A DNA stretch of 64,000 nucleotides, taken from assembly GCA_905221605.1 (NCBI GenBank), contig CAJNDS010002302.1, forward strand, positions 596,522-660,521. Reading direction: 5' to 3'. Below, one piece after another: positions 41,035-51,077 of this stretch; the stretch's first letter is position 1, and each line of letters begins with the position of its first letter. Under the pieces are notes generated by a model, which made no database searches, had not been told where the DNA came from, and saw nothing but the letters and a program-made list of their open reading frames with translations. Source of the stretch: Symbiodinium natans (taxonomy: Eukaryota; Sar; Dinophyceae; Suessiales; Symbiodiniaceae). The translations under genes and the position numbers were made by a program.

Positions 41035-41528
41035 GCAAGCTCTTGGTTTTGGGACAGTTTAGTGCTCAAAGGTCAGATGCAATCTCTCTCTTCAATAAGA
41101 CGGATAGACAACCAGTGTCCCTATCCGTTGCTCTTCTGGGTATGCAAGAGATTGAGGGCTAGGGGTTTGGGTTGTGAGAGGGCTTTAGTGGCCGGCTACA
41201 TCCCAAACCCTAAGCTCCATTTACTATAGAACCCAACTACTTGATTCGTTCGGGTTTAAGGGCCCAATGGTTGCTGGTGGGTTCACGGTTTAGGGGGTTT
41301 AGAAGCCCTCTCGTTGGCAGGCCTGTGGCCCGAGGGTTTTTGGACATGGCTAGCGGAGACTTAGACCATTCTGACGTCTGGATGTTGCAGTGCCTCCCGT
41401 TTGAGGGTACTAACCCTAAACCCTTAACCCTTAAATCCCAAACCCTAAACCCTAAGCCCTAACCCTAAACGCTAAACATTAAACCCTGAACCCTCAACCC
41501 TGCACCCCTGAGGCATCGTTCTAACCAG

Positions 41529-41570
41529 GGGAGCCTCGGATCGACCGGAACACATGTTGGAGGAGTTCGG
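41529..41570 (+). CDS. Candidate exon
   Basis: Acceptor TAACCAG|G. The frame gives ASDRPEHMLEEFGT. The donor is not clear. Confidence 0.3.
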
Positions 41571-41931
41571 AACACCCCCAAGCCTTCAAAACCTTAAGCC
41601 GTGCACCCTAAACCCTAAACCCCAAACCCCAAACCCTAAACCCTAAACCCTAAACCCTCAACCCTACATGGTTGGAGACATCTTGTGCCTCACCGGACCC
41701 TTTCCAACCCTCCAACGGCGTGCCGGACCATCACCCCCGCCCAGCCGCCAAGGCCCTTAAAAGTTGTTTACAAGCTTCCCCCAAAACCCCAATACAAGAG
41801 CCTGACCATTTAAGAGGCTTCTAAATCGCTCATACTGTGAACTACGAAAAGGCCCTTATCTTAGACCGCGACAATAATCCACTCCCTAAGCCCGAAACCA
41901 CCCTAAACCCTAAACCCTAAACCCTAAACCC

Positions 41932-42188
41932 TCTAAACCCTCTAAACCTTCTAAACCCTCTAAACCCTCTACACCCTCTAAACCCTCTAAACCCTCTAAA
42001 CCCTCTAAACCCTCTAAACCCTCTAAACCCTCTAAACCCTCTAAACCCTCTAAACCCTCTAAACCCTCTAAACCCTCTAAACCCTCTAAACCCTCTAAAC
42101 CCTCTAAACCCTCTAAACCCTCTAAACCCTCTAAACCCTCTAAACCCTCTAAACCCTCTAAACCCTCTAAACCCTCTAAACCCTCTAA
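41932..42188. repeat. Variant array (CCCTCTAAA)n, homogeneous 9-mer
   Basis: About 28 near-identical units of CCCTCTAAA (TTTAGAGGG), bordered at both ends by ordinary CCCTAAA units. Confidence 0.95.
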
Positions 42189-42298
42189 AGCCCTAAACCC
42201 TAAACCCTAAACCCTGATGACCCCGAACACCCCTCAAACACCCTATATCAACCCCCCAAAAGCCCCCGCAATCCCCGCCCTGGTAGTCCCTGTCGGCC

Positions 42299-42350
42299 AT
42301 GGGGCAGATGTTTGGCCTGGGAGGCGACTTTCGTCTTGGACTGGTGGGAG
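42299..42350 (+). CDS. Possible initial exon starting MGQMFGLGG
   Basis: ATG GGG CAG opens a frame MGQMFGLGGDFRLGLVG that ends at G|GTTTAGGG. A Gly at position 2 would allow N-myristoylation. It could also be an internal exon after GGGGCAG|A. Confidence 0.32.
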
Positions 42351-42660
42351 GTTTAGGGTTAGGGGTTTAGGGTTTAGGGTGTAGGGTGTAGGGTTTAAAG
42401 TTTAGGGTTTAGGGTTTAGGGTTTTAGGGGTTTTAGGGCTTAAGGTCTTGGGGTTTAGGGGTTTAGGGTTTAGGATTTTGGGGTTTGAGGGTCTATGGGG
42501 TTTGCCGGGTTAAGGGTCGAAGGGTTTAGGGGGTTTATGGGGCTTCGGAATATTTTAAGGTTTCAGGGGCTTTCGAGGTTTCCCTGGATTTAGGGGTTGT
42601 CGGGGCTTTTGGGGGGCTTTTTTTGGGGCTTTCGAGGATTTAGTGAGTGTGTTGATTCAG

Positions 42661-42708
42661 GGGTGCAGCAGCCACCTTCAAGAGCAGTCCCAGGACGCAT
42701 TCAGACTC
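42661..42708 (+). CDS. Candidate exon
   Basis: Acceptor GTTGATTCAG|G and donor CTC|GTACCC. The frame gives GCSSHLQEQSQDAFRL. Confidence 0.36.
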
Positions 42709-42932
42709 GTACCCCCTAAGGCTGTGCCCCTAAAGGTTCCCCCAAAATGTGCTCCTAATTTCCGGGCCCTCTACTACCTTCAGGATCTTCAAAAAGGGTC
42801 CCCCAACACCCAAGGCTACAAGCTTAAGGGTCCAAGGTGCAACCCCTACTAGAAAAGTGACCAACCCATCCCCAGGAACACCCTAAACTCGAAACCCTAA
42901 GCCATCAAATCTTAGGGGGGTACCCCCACAAG

Positions 42933-43003
42933 CGACCACCATTTCGAGAACTTTTGGGCCTGCAAGGGGTGCTCGTTCAGGGATCAAGCAAAGGGCTTAC
43001 AGG
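42933..43003 (+). CDS. Candidate exon with CxxC
   Basis: Acceptor CCACAAG|C and donor G|GTTTAGG. The frame gives DHHFENFWACKGCSFRDQAK then GLQ. CKGC could be half of a zinc site. Confidence 0.42.
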
Positions 43004-43090
43004 GTTTAGGTAGGGTTTAGGGTTTAGGGTTTAGGCTTTAGGCTTTAGGCTTTAGGGTTTAGGGTTTATGGTTTCCTGTTCTACTCCAAG

Positions 43091-43234
43091 GGGTAGTTGT
43101 ATGGGCCCTTAATGTGGTCCCTTACCTCCTTTAAAGGGTTCAGAAGTATGGGCCCTTGGGTTGCATAGGGTATATAAGGGGTATAAGGGGTCCCCTTCTT
43201 TAAAGCGCACATATGAGGGACCATGGACCTACCC
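43091..43234. mobile_element. Inverted-repeat element, family GGGTAGTTT (144 bp)
   Basis: Left GGGTAGTTGTATGGGCCCTT, right GAGGGACCATGGACCTACCC. Confidence 0.55.
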
Positions 43235-43630
43235 TAAGACCCTTACATGGGAGGGTTTAGGGTTTAGGGTTTAGGGTTTAGGGCTGACTCCATACTTAGG
43301 GGGCTCCCGTCCGCCCTACTTGGAGGTTCAGGGTACTTCGTAACCAAGTATACCTGTACTTATAACCCAAGTATACCCCTGTGGGGTACTTATAAGGGGC
43401 TTCTAGAACTGCAAGTGTTGCTAACAGAGTTTCGGGTTTAAAGCGTAGGGCTTAGGGTTCAGTGTACAAGGAGGCGAAACTCTAAACTCAAGCCCAAGAC
43501 CCCAGGCCCTGCCCCTGCTTCCCAAAACCCTACACCCTAAACCCTAAACCCTAAACCCTAAACCCTAAACCCTAAACCCTAAACCCTGAACCCTACACCC
43601 TAAACCGTCCTAAGCCCCTGCTTTGGGCAG

Positions 43631-43689
43631 CACAAAAGAGCAAGACCCCGGATGGCCAGAAGGAGAATCCCCTGAAGGACTGGGAACGG
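43631..43689 (+). CDS. Candidate exon
   Basis: Acceptor TTGGGCAG|C and donor CGG|GTTTCGGG. The frame gives QKSKTPDGQKENPLKDWER, hydrophilic. Confidence 0.45.
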
Positions 43690-43769
43690 GTTTCGGGTTT
43701 CGGGTTTAGGGTTTAGGGTTTCGGGTTTAGGGTTTAGGGTTTAGGGTTGGAGGGGGGCGGGGTCTTCAG

Positions 43770-43818
43770 GGCCTTCGAAGCGAGCTATTCAGGTCCCGAC
43801 CTGTTTTTGGCAATCCGG
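43770..43818 (+). CDS. Candidate exon
   Basis: Acceptor GTCTTCAG|G and donor CGG|GTTCAGGG. The frame gives AFEASYSGPDLFLAIR. It starts in phase 2 while the exon before it ends in phase 0, so the two are not directly joined. Confidence 0.42.
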
Positions 43819-43975
43819 GTTCAGGGCTTGGGGTGTGTTTGGGCCACCCAAGACTTAACCTCAAGAGCCCCAAGCCAACCCTAGACCCTAAGCCCTAAGC
43901 CCTAAGCCCTAAGCCCTAAGCCCTAAGCCCTAAACCCTAAACCCTAAACCCTAAACCCTAAGCCCCAAACGCAAG

Positions 43976-44031
43976 AACTGATGAAGTTGATGCGGACGCG
44001 TAAGCATGTGCAAGCGGGACATGCCCACAGG
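43976..44031 (+). CDS. Candidate exon
   Basis: Acceptor ACGCAAG|A after a CCCTAAG/CCCTAAA array; donor AGG|GTTCAGGG. The frame gives ELMKLMRTRKHVQAGHAHR. Confidence 0.42.
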
Positions 44032-44140
44032 GTTCAGGGTTCGGGGTTTAGGGTTTAGGGGTTCAGGGTTTAGGGTTCAGGGTTTAGGGTTTAGGCTTTG
44101 GGGCTTAGGGTTTCGGGTTTGGCGCACCGAAACTCTGCAG

Positions 44141-44220
44141 GGCCACACAGCGTGGCTTCAGCAAACTTTGCAAAGCACCCCAGCGATCTTCAACCTCACG
44201 AAGCCGCTTTCAAGTCCCAG
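44141..44220 (+). CDS. Candidate exon with GC donor
   Basis: Acceptor CTCTGCAG|G. Of three open frames the best gives PHSVASANFAKHPSDLQPHE then AAFKSQ, ending CAG|GCCCAA. Confidence 0.38.
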
Positions 44221-44416
44221 GCCCAAGCACTGGACTCACAAACCCCAAGACCTAAACCCTAAACCCTAAACCCTAAACCCTAAACCCTAAACCCTAAGAA
44301 CCCCTGCCCCTAAACCCGAAACCTGAGACTAAGATCAAGCTCTCTGGAAAACATGCAGCGACCTGCTTACCCCTAGTCAACTGCCATGCTAGTTGATGCA
44401 CTGCTGCTGGCTTTGT

Positions 44417-44532
44417 TACTTGGAAGCCCTTCTAACTTAGTAAGTTGGGTTAGTATGGTGGGTTATGGGGACTATAATAGGGTTTATAGGGAGTACGAAG
44501 TAGACTTGCTAAGTCAAAAGCGCTTCCAAGTA
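44417..44532. mobile_element. Inverted-repeat element, family TACTTGGAAGC (116 bp)
   Basis: Ends are inverted copies: TACTTGGAAGCCCTTCTAAC at the left and CTTTTGACTTAGCAAG-like sequence closing with GCTTCCAAGTA at the right. It has no coding capacity. Confidence 0.6.
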
Positions 44533-44557
44533 CCCAAAGCCCTTGTACTCAGCTAAG

Positions 44558-44643
44558 TCTCGGGGAGGCTGCCCAAGAGGCGATGAAAAAGGCCCGGAAC
44601 AGCATGATGGCCGCCTTCAAGGACCAGTGTTCGCTTAAGCCCA
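44558..44643 (+). CDS. Candidate exon, helical
   Basis: Acceptor CAGCTAAG|T and consensus donor A|GTGAGA. The frame gives LGEAAQEAMKKARNSMMAAF then KDQCSLKP. Similar in pattern to exons 40982 and 59106. Confidence 0.48.
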
Positions 44644-44919
44644 GTGAGAACTACCAGAATCTAATCCCTAAACCACGCAACCCCAAACCCCAAACCCCAA
44701 ATCCGAAACCCGAAACCCAAACCCCAAACCCCCCCAAACCCCTGAACCCTAAAACCTAAATCCAATTCTAAAACCTAAACCCTAAACCCTAAACCCTAAA
44801 CCCTAAACCCTAGGTAGAAGCCGGTTTTATCCACAATTTGTCCGTCCCAGGGCCTCGGGCCCCAAGAGGCTCACAGGCCCCTACACTGGATTCCGCTGAG
44901 GGATTGAGGGCGCAGGGTG

Positions 44920-45044
44920 TACTTGGAGGTTCATGGGCACGTATAACTCCACTTATAAGTCTGCTTATAGCCTACTTAGGGGACTTAGGGGGGTGATAAG
45001 TGCAGTTATAATTGGGGTTATAAGTGCCCATGAACCTCCAAGTA
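44920..45044. mobile_element. Inverted-repeat element, family TACTTGGAGGTTCA (125 bp)
   Basis: Clean inverted ends TACTTGGAGGTTCATGGGCA and its complement ending CCTCCAAGTA. Related copies lie at 2044-2202, 12294-12434, 46818-46912, and, less complete, near 10330-10462, 15613-15646, 37770-37850, 39793-39908, 43315-43400 and 61706-61760. Confidence 0.7.
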
Positions 45045-45066
45045 GGGTTTCGGGTTTAGGGCTAAT

Positions 45067-45972
45067 TACTCGGAAGCTTCTTTTGACTGAGCAAGTAGGG
45101 TTGGTAAGGTGGGTGATGGGGAGGAAGCAGGTGTTCCATGGCCTTGCGGATGGGGGGGGGGGGGAGTGTTCTGGCCTGGTCATCATACGAATGGGCGTTG
45201 CTGGCCCCCCCCCCCCCCAGACACAAACAAAAGAAAGACAGGAAGAAAGAACGAATGGCAGGGAAAAAGAGAAAAGAAAGAAAGAAGGAACGAACGACAC
45301 AAAGAATAAACGACATGAATGACAAAAGCAAGACAAACAGATCGACAGAAATGGAAGTCCATTCAAATCAGGAAGAAGGAGTCAACAAACAAAAAGCCCC
45401 AAAGAAATAAGGAAACAACAAAGACACATGAGAGAGCGCAAGATAGACAAAGGCGATGAACGTACTGAGCAGAACACTGTTATTTACAGTGTTCTTTCCT
45501 CTGCGAGCCTCTTTGTACGAAACACTCCAAAGACCAACTTACACCCAAGCATTCCAAATCCTGAACCCTAAACCCTAAAGCCTAAACCCTAAACCCTAAA
45601 CCCTAAACCCTAAACCCTATGCCCTAAACCCTAAACCCTAAACTCTATGATTTTGTTTGGAGTTGGAGGTACCGGCTGGCAATGCTAGAAGTTTTCATGC
45701 CGGCGCTGGCAGCCATTTAACTGAAGAGGAAGTAGCTTGCTGTTGTATGTCACAAGGTTTCAGATTTTGGCAGTTTCTGATGCTAAATCTGCACAACACG
45801 TCGGTGTTTACGAGGTTTTCAGGAGCTCCATGTGCTGCCCTATGTCCCTACTGCCCAAAACCCACGCAAAAACAAAGTGCGCAGCAGTTCGCGTCCAGGT
45901 TTTTTGCGCGCCTGCGGCCCTTTATTTAGGAGAGACGAAGAAGACTTCCTATGTCAAAAGAGCTTCCAAGTA
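45067..45972. mobile_element. Larger inverted-repeat element, family TACTTGGAAGC (about 906 bp)
   Basis: Left end TACTCGGAAGCTTCTTTTGA, right end TCAAAAGAGCTTCCAAGTA. The interior holds G- and C-runs, a purine-rich GAAAGAAA stretch and a short CCCTAAA array. No transposase is recognisable. Another end of this family lies near 59668-59698. Confidence 0.5.
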
Positions 45973-46226
45973 ATGCCTATCGTTGCCTTTCCACTCCTCT
46001 TTGTAAATCCCATTCGATTTTGGAGTCTAAACCTGGCACACTCTGGGCCCTAAACCCCGAAACCCTCGACCCTTGAACCCTAATTAAGCCCTAAACCCCT
46101 AAACCCTAAACTCCAAATCCTTAAGCACCTAAACCCAAATCCCTGAATCCCCCAATCCCTGTAAGCACCTCAGCCGCCTTTCCCTAAGCCCTAAGCCCTA
46201 AACCCTAAACCCTAAACGGTGGCAAG

Positions 46227-46283
46227 GACTTGATTCCGCCCAAGAAGGGGATGCAGTCTCAGGGCCAAGGCTCCGGAGCTTAG
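46227..46283 (+). CDS. Terminal exon candidate
   Basis: Acceptor GGTGGCAAG|G after a CCCTAAA array. The frame gives DLIPPKKGMQSQGQGSGA and TAG at 46281-46283, followed by TTTAGGG units. Confidence 0.45.
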   Translation, partial: DLIPPKKGMQSQGQGSGA

Positions 46284-46694
46284 GGTTTAGGCTTAGGGTT
46301 GAGGGTTTGGGGTCTAGGGTTTAGGGTTTAGGGTTCTAGGGTTCAGGGTTGTGGGTTCAGGGCACAGTAAGTAGCTCAGAGTCGAGGGTTCGGGTTGCGG
46401 GGTTGAGGGTTGGGGCCGAGGTTCGGGTTGAGGATGGAGTGTCTTGGGTCCGGATGGCTGGTAGGTCGGGGTTGTGTAGTGTGGGTGATCGGAGCAGATG
46501 TAGTTGCAGGCATATGCAGTGACCCTAAGCCCTCAACCCCGACACTAAACCCTAAACACTGAATCCTAAACACCCCAAACACTACACCCCCAAACCCCAA
46601 GCCCTAAACCCTAAACCCCAAACCCTAAACCCTCAACCCCAAACCCTAAACCCCCAAACCCTAAACCCCAAACCCTTGGACCACTGCCTGTCAG

Positions 46695-46746
46695 AGATGG
46701 AGAGCCGGCATCGTTTCGTGGGCGCAAGAGTGCGTTTGACACAAAG
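46695..46746 (+). CDS. Candidate exon
   Basis: Acceptor CCTGTCAG|A and donor AG|GTTTAGGG. The frame gives EMESRHRFVGARVRLTQ. It lies between a CCCTAAA-like array and a TTTAGGG array. Confidence 0.45.
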
Positions 46747-46817
46747 GTTTAGGGTTTAGGGTTTCGGGTTTAGGGTTTGGGGTTTCGAGTTTAGGGTTTA
46801 GGGGTTTACGGTTTAGG

Positions 46818-46912
46818 GTTTGCTTGGAGGTTCATGGGTTCTTAATGGGTGTATAAGTCCGTGTTTTCGTACTTCTAACCCTACTTAGAAGCATCCTTGA
46901 CCTCCAAGCAGG
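46818..46912. mobile_element. Inverted-repeat element, family TACTTGGAGGTTCA (95 bp)
   Basis: Left end TGCTTGGAGGTTCATGGGTT, right end CCTTGACCTCCAAGCA. Non-coding. Confidence 0.6.
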
Positions 46913-47061
46913 GGTTTTTCGGGTTTCGGGGTTGGGGGGTTTGGGTTTGGCGTCTGGCTGCTTCGGAGAACCATGAGGGCAAGGATGCGTAGAGCACCCT
47001 CTCCTTAAGCAGCCTTCCCTAAACCCTAAACCCTACCACCGAAGCCCCCGAAGCCCTCAAC

Positions 47062-47184
47062 CTTCAAGTAGAAGACCAAACTGAAGCTAGGCCCATCTGA
47101 ACCCCAGAACGCCAGCTTGAAAGGCTCCCAGCCGTTGCTGACGCACACCAAGCCAGCAGTGCAGGCGGGTTCATGATGTGAGGG
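47062..47184 (-). CDS. Minus-strand exon candidate
   Basis: A 41-codon phase-0 exon on the minus strand, with acceptor CCTAAG|C and donor TTGAAG|GTTGAG. The frame gives EPACTAGLVCVSNGWEPFKL then AFWGSDGPSFSLVFYLK, rich in aromatic and beta-type residues. The plus-strand frames are interrupted. Family not recognised. Confidence 0.48.
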
Positions 47185-47579
47185 CTTAGGATTCAGGGTT
47201 TTAACCCTAAACCCTGAACCCTCAACCCCAAACCCTAAACCCTGTAAGAGCTGTTGGTTCAGGGCGTGTGCATGTTGCAAGGCAGCTATAAGTTATGGAG
47301 CACTCGAGAGTGAGTTTTGTAGAGCTGAAGCCCGTCAAGCTTGGATGTGTCAAGCTTGACGGCACTGAAGTCCTAAGCCTCCCAACACTACTTTCAGGGT
47401 TTAGGGCCTAGGGGTAGGAACATGGACGTCATCATGCTGCGTGCAAGGATGTGCTGGCGATTCGCACGCGCTGGTAACATGGACGTATTTTTCGCACGGG
47501 CATGGATGCGCTTGCCAATGTTCGTGGCCACGTGATGCAGTGGCACCATGAAAATACCCAGAAGAAGTGGCAAAGTACC

Positions 47580-47702
47580 AGGCAGAGCGCCTCTCTTCTG
47601 CAGCAGCTGCTACTGCTTCTGCTGCTTCTGCTGCTGCTGCTGCTACTGCTACTGCTACTGCTGCTGCTGCTGCTCCTGCTACTGCTACTGCTACTGCTAC
47701 TG

Positions 47703-47744
<42 letters not shown>

Positions 47745-47783
47745 CTACTCCTACTCCTGCTGCTGCTGCTACTGCTGCTGCTG

Positions 47784-47820
<37 letters not shown>

Positions 47821-47858
47821 CACTACTACCACTACTACCACTACTACCATTACTACTA
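47580..47858. repeat. Trinucleotide microsatellite (CTG/CTA)n
   Basis: About 280 bases of CTGCTG and CTACTA units with scattered changes. Long Leu, Tyr/Cys, Ala/Thr or Val frames here are artefacts of the repeat. Confidence 0.9.
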
Positions 47859-47984
47859 CGTGCCGAAGATGACTTGTTTAACCATGGTTATTCTTACCGT
47901 TATATGAAAGTGCGGTATGGCTGTCAGTGTTGTTACTGTTTAGTCAAGGGCTTGGGTTTATATTTCTTTAGGATTTTCAGGGCT

Positions 47985-48375
47985 AAACCCTAAACCCTAA
48001 ACCCTAAACCCTAAACCCTAAACCCTAAACCCTAAACCCTAAACCCTAAACCCTAAACCCTAAACCCTAAACCCTAAACCCCAAACCCCTAACCCCTAAA
48101 CCCCAAACCCTTTGTAGGGGTTTCGGGTGGAATGGAAAATCTTTTTCCGCAGGCGGCTGACAAGAGCTTCGCGTCTGCCAGCGGTGAGCTCAGCCAACTC
48201 TTCCTCCTGCCCGTCACCACCCTGAACCCTAAACCCTAAACCCTAAACCCTAAACCCTAAACCCTAAACCCTAAACCCTGAACCCTGAACCCTAAACCCT
48301 AAACCCTAAACCCTAAACCCTAAACCCTAAACCCTAAACCCTAAACCCTAAACCCTAAACCCTAAACCCTAAACC
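47985..48375. repeat. Two telomere-like arrays (CCCTAAA)n flanking exon 48153
   Basis: Arrays at 47985-48090 and 48225-48375, both C-rich strand on top. The exon between them is therefore an exception to the inverted-flank pattern. Confidence 0.92.
48153..48183 (+). CDS. Candidate exon with strong borders
   Basis: Acceptor CTTTTTCCGCAG|G and consensus donor G|GTGAGC. The frame gives ADKSFASAS and stays open into GELSQLFLLPV, so a later donor is possible. CCCTAAA arrays lie on both sides. Confidence 0.42.
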
Positions 48376-48481
48376 GAAACCCCTCAAGAAGTAGTAAATA
48401 CAGCTAGTACTTCGGAACGACGCCTCTCAGGTGTGGGGCTGAGACAATCTCTCTGTTCGGCCTTAAACCCTGAACCCTAAA

Positions 48482-48486
48482 CCCTG
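48482..48486. repeat. Target-site duplication CCCTG (left copy)
   Basis: CCCTG precedes the left LTR and recurs at 58396-58400 after the right LTR, both within CCCTAAA/CCCTGAA repeats. Five bases is the usual copia duplication length. Confidence 0.75.
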
Positions 48487-48693
48487 TACGGGGGCAACCG
48501 AAAGGGGAAGGGAATCAACCCTAACAGTCGCCAGAGGTTTCACCCTGAACCAACCAGCAAACACCAAGAACTCGAAACTTTTTTTTTGCTAGCAGGCGCA
48601 TGGCCCAGTCTTGAGCCATGAAGATTACCAGGTACATTGACCCTTCAACTTTCAACACCAACTCTTTTCTACAATGCCAACTGCAGCTCCGCA
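48487..48693 (-). repeat. Copia 3' LTR
   Basis: 207 bases, about 97% identical to the other LTR. Differences are in the T-run (9 against TTCTTTTT), two G/C changes near GCTAGCAGGCGCATGG, and two in TTTTCTACAATGCC. Confidence 0.9.
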
Positions 48694-48706
48694 CTCCCCC
48701 TGTCCT
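48694..48706 (-). other. Polypurine tract of the copia element
   Basis: On the minus strand AGGACAGGGGGAG lies directly before the 3' LTR, where plus-strand DNA synthesis is primed. Confidence 0.7.
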
Positions 48707-48915
48707 AGGTTTTCCGAGGACACAAACTGGAGGTGCAGGCCTTTGACCGAAAAATTGTCGCTTTGACAACGGTCATCTTCATGTTTAACGTCCGATGGAC
48801 GGGCCATAGCCATTAATTTGCACACCATGGTTTTACGTCTTTCCAGGACGAACCTTCAGCTCATTGGCCAAATCCCTTACCATTGAGGATTTCTTCACCT
48901 CACACTTGAAAAAGT

Positions 48916-49975
48916 TTACGTTCCAGCGGCCCGTTCCTCACCAAGGAACTCAGCATTCACCACCCAGCCATCCTTGAGGCAATGCTTACAAAGCGTCTTA
49001 GCCCTGGGCTGTGAATATCGCAGAACATCACAGTCACTGCTTGCGTGCATACAGTTCCCACCCACTGTTGTATACAAAGTGGCACTCGCAGGAATAACCA
49101 CCACTTTCTTGACCCACAGCCATTTATACAGCCGCCGAAAAAGGCACCATGCCAATTCCCAGAGTATAATTGCTGCCACCAAATACGCAACGAGGTCTGC
49201 ATTGCTGATAACCATTTCAATACCTTGAGCCAGAACCATAACCGTAGATGTATTGGCGACTCTGCACACCCCTTCCCCTGAGCAAAAGAATCCAGCATTT
49301 GACACTTCTTCTCCACCAGTTGCCATCCCTTGCAGAGATGCAGCCACCATCATGACCGCCATTGCAAGAGAGGCCCTTTTCAAGTGAGTTCCTTGCACCA
49401 GCAGTTGGAGACCCCAAAGCGCCTTTTGCTTCGCGTAAACCTGTCCGCTCATCAATTTTGTCAACAGGTCAGCTATCATATACTCACCACGAAGGTGTGC
49501 TATCACCATGTAACCACGATCCACCAGAGACCTGACACCGGCTGCTCGAATTCTCAGGTGTCTTGTCCTCCAGCTTCCAGCAGGATATTGAATGATTGAG
49601 CACGTCGAAACCGAATCTGTATACAGCACTTTTTGCAGCGATTCTTCACCCATTCCGACCAAAGCCGCAACTATAGGGGTGCACGACTGAATCATCGTTG
49701 CTCCCTCTATAGACGCATGTAATTCAGCTTCAGCAGTACTTAAAGCCACCGTTGATTGTCTCTGCGTTGCCCACATCACTGGACAATCACCCCAAACCAC
49801 CACCGCTCCGGAGTGGCTCTTTTCGTTTTCACCTGCTGCAAAGCTAGCGTCCGCGTAGGACTCCACCACCTTGACGCCTCGCCCATAACGCAACACCTCA
49901 TTCCTTCCTTTTTCGCATGTTGCGATTGCTCCAAACGTCAAGCCTAACGTTGGAGTTGCATCAAGGTATCGAAAT
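48916..49975 (-). CDS. Copia RNase H and C-terminal extension
   Basis: RNase H degrades the RNA strand during reverse transcription. Visible are ESYADASFA (first Asp), the copia hallmark STVALSTAEAELHAS, YTDSVS, and HLRGEYMIADLLTKLMSG. The coding frame runs upstream to about 49975 (EEVFRYLDATPTLGL), where it meets the reverse transcriptase frame at an A-run. The extension after RNase H has a hydrophobic stretch (LVAYLVAAIILWELAWCLF) and a Cys/His-rich end (CKHCLKDG). The hydrophobic extension is unusual for copia. Confidence 0.82.
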
Positions 49976-49989
49976 ACCTCCTCAGCCTT

Positions 49990-51077
49990 TTAACCACAAA
50001 TCGCGGCCTTCGGGATGTCCACAAAGACAACTGGCTTGTGCAGAACGCCAAATCAGGTCGAGTTTTGATTGCCACCCAGAGGAACTCCCCTACGGCACCT
50101 TGAGCCGCTCGCAAGGAAGGAATATCCACCTCCTCCTCATCACCTGGAGTTTCTTTCACCATTGGCAGGTTACTACCTTTTCCAGTTTCATCAATCTGAT
50201 ACCCTCTTCGGTTCAGCAAATCTCTCACGAAGTCCTCCTGGTTGAGAAAGAAGCTGCCATTTCGATACCAGATTTGGACACCCAAAAACTTCAGGAATCC
50301 ATCACCACAGCCTGGACCACAGACCTCGGGTTCAGCAGTTTTCCACTCCTTCCTGATCTGTTCCAAGGCCTCCCGGAGCACTGTCATAGTCCCAGCCATC
50401 AAAAAATCATCCACGTAAAGACCCATTGTCCCTACCAACTTGCTCGCACCTTCCGGCTTCTCTTGTACCATAATAAGGAACAGACTTGGGTCTGCATTGG
50501 ACCTCTGAAAGCTCATTGCTTGTCCATCCTTTGACACCCAAGACATGCCTTGAAGACGTTGATCTCGCCACTCCACCCATGCTGCAGGACTTTCGGCCAA
50601 ACCGTACAAGGCCTTCCTCACAATCCACCGCTCCTCCTTTGTGCAAAGACCCAATTTCACCGCCGCCCTTGGTGGCTGCGCCACCACCAGACGCCCTTCT
50701 CTTTGCGCCCTATTCATCGGCGCCGTCAGAAAAGCTTTGGAAATGTCTAAACCAGCGATGATCCACACCATATATGCTGCGTGCCTCACTTGACACCTAA
50801 ATGTAGTTGAATCTAAACCAGGAGCGTACAGCGAGTGACGACTGAGGGACCTCGGCCCTTCATATTCTGTAGCTGCCGTTGACGAAATAAAATTTCCACA
50901 TGCACAGATACGGGCACGTCGTCTCCCTGTCCCTTGCTTCCGGGTAAACACCACCAGACTGGGAACGTACTCAATCACCGGTGCATTAGGCTCTTCCGCC
51001 AATTTGTCCAGCTTTTCTTGAGTTCTTGGTTCCACCACCTCCAACTCTTTAACCAAAGACGTCACCTCGTCCGACAA
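49990..51077 (-). CDS. Copia reverse transcriptase
   Basis: This domain copies element RNA into DNA. Motifs in order: LVVFTRKQG, GLDISKAFLTAP (catalytic Asp, residue 111), WIVRKALYGLAESPAAW, and MGLYVDDFLMAG (YVDD, residues 221-224), then GFLKFLGVQIW. The last 15 or so codons of this open frame (to 49944) are out of register: a one-base change in an AAAA run near 49990 shifts the true coding to the RNase H frame. An in-frame TAA at 51078-51080 separates it from the oxygenase-like domain. Confidence 0.88.

Noticed and set aside
47401-47993. Long poly-Leu, poly-Val and Cys/Tyr-rich open frames
   Set aside because: They are translations of the CTG/CTA microsatellite; frames are open on both strands in several registers.
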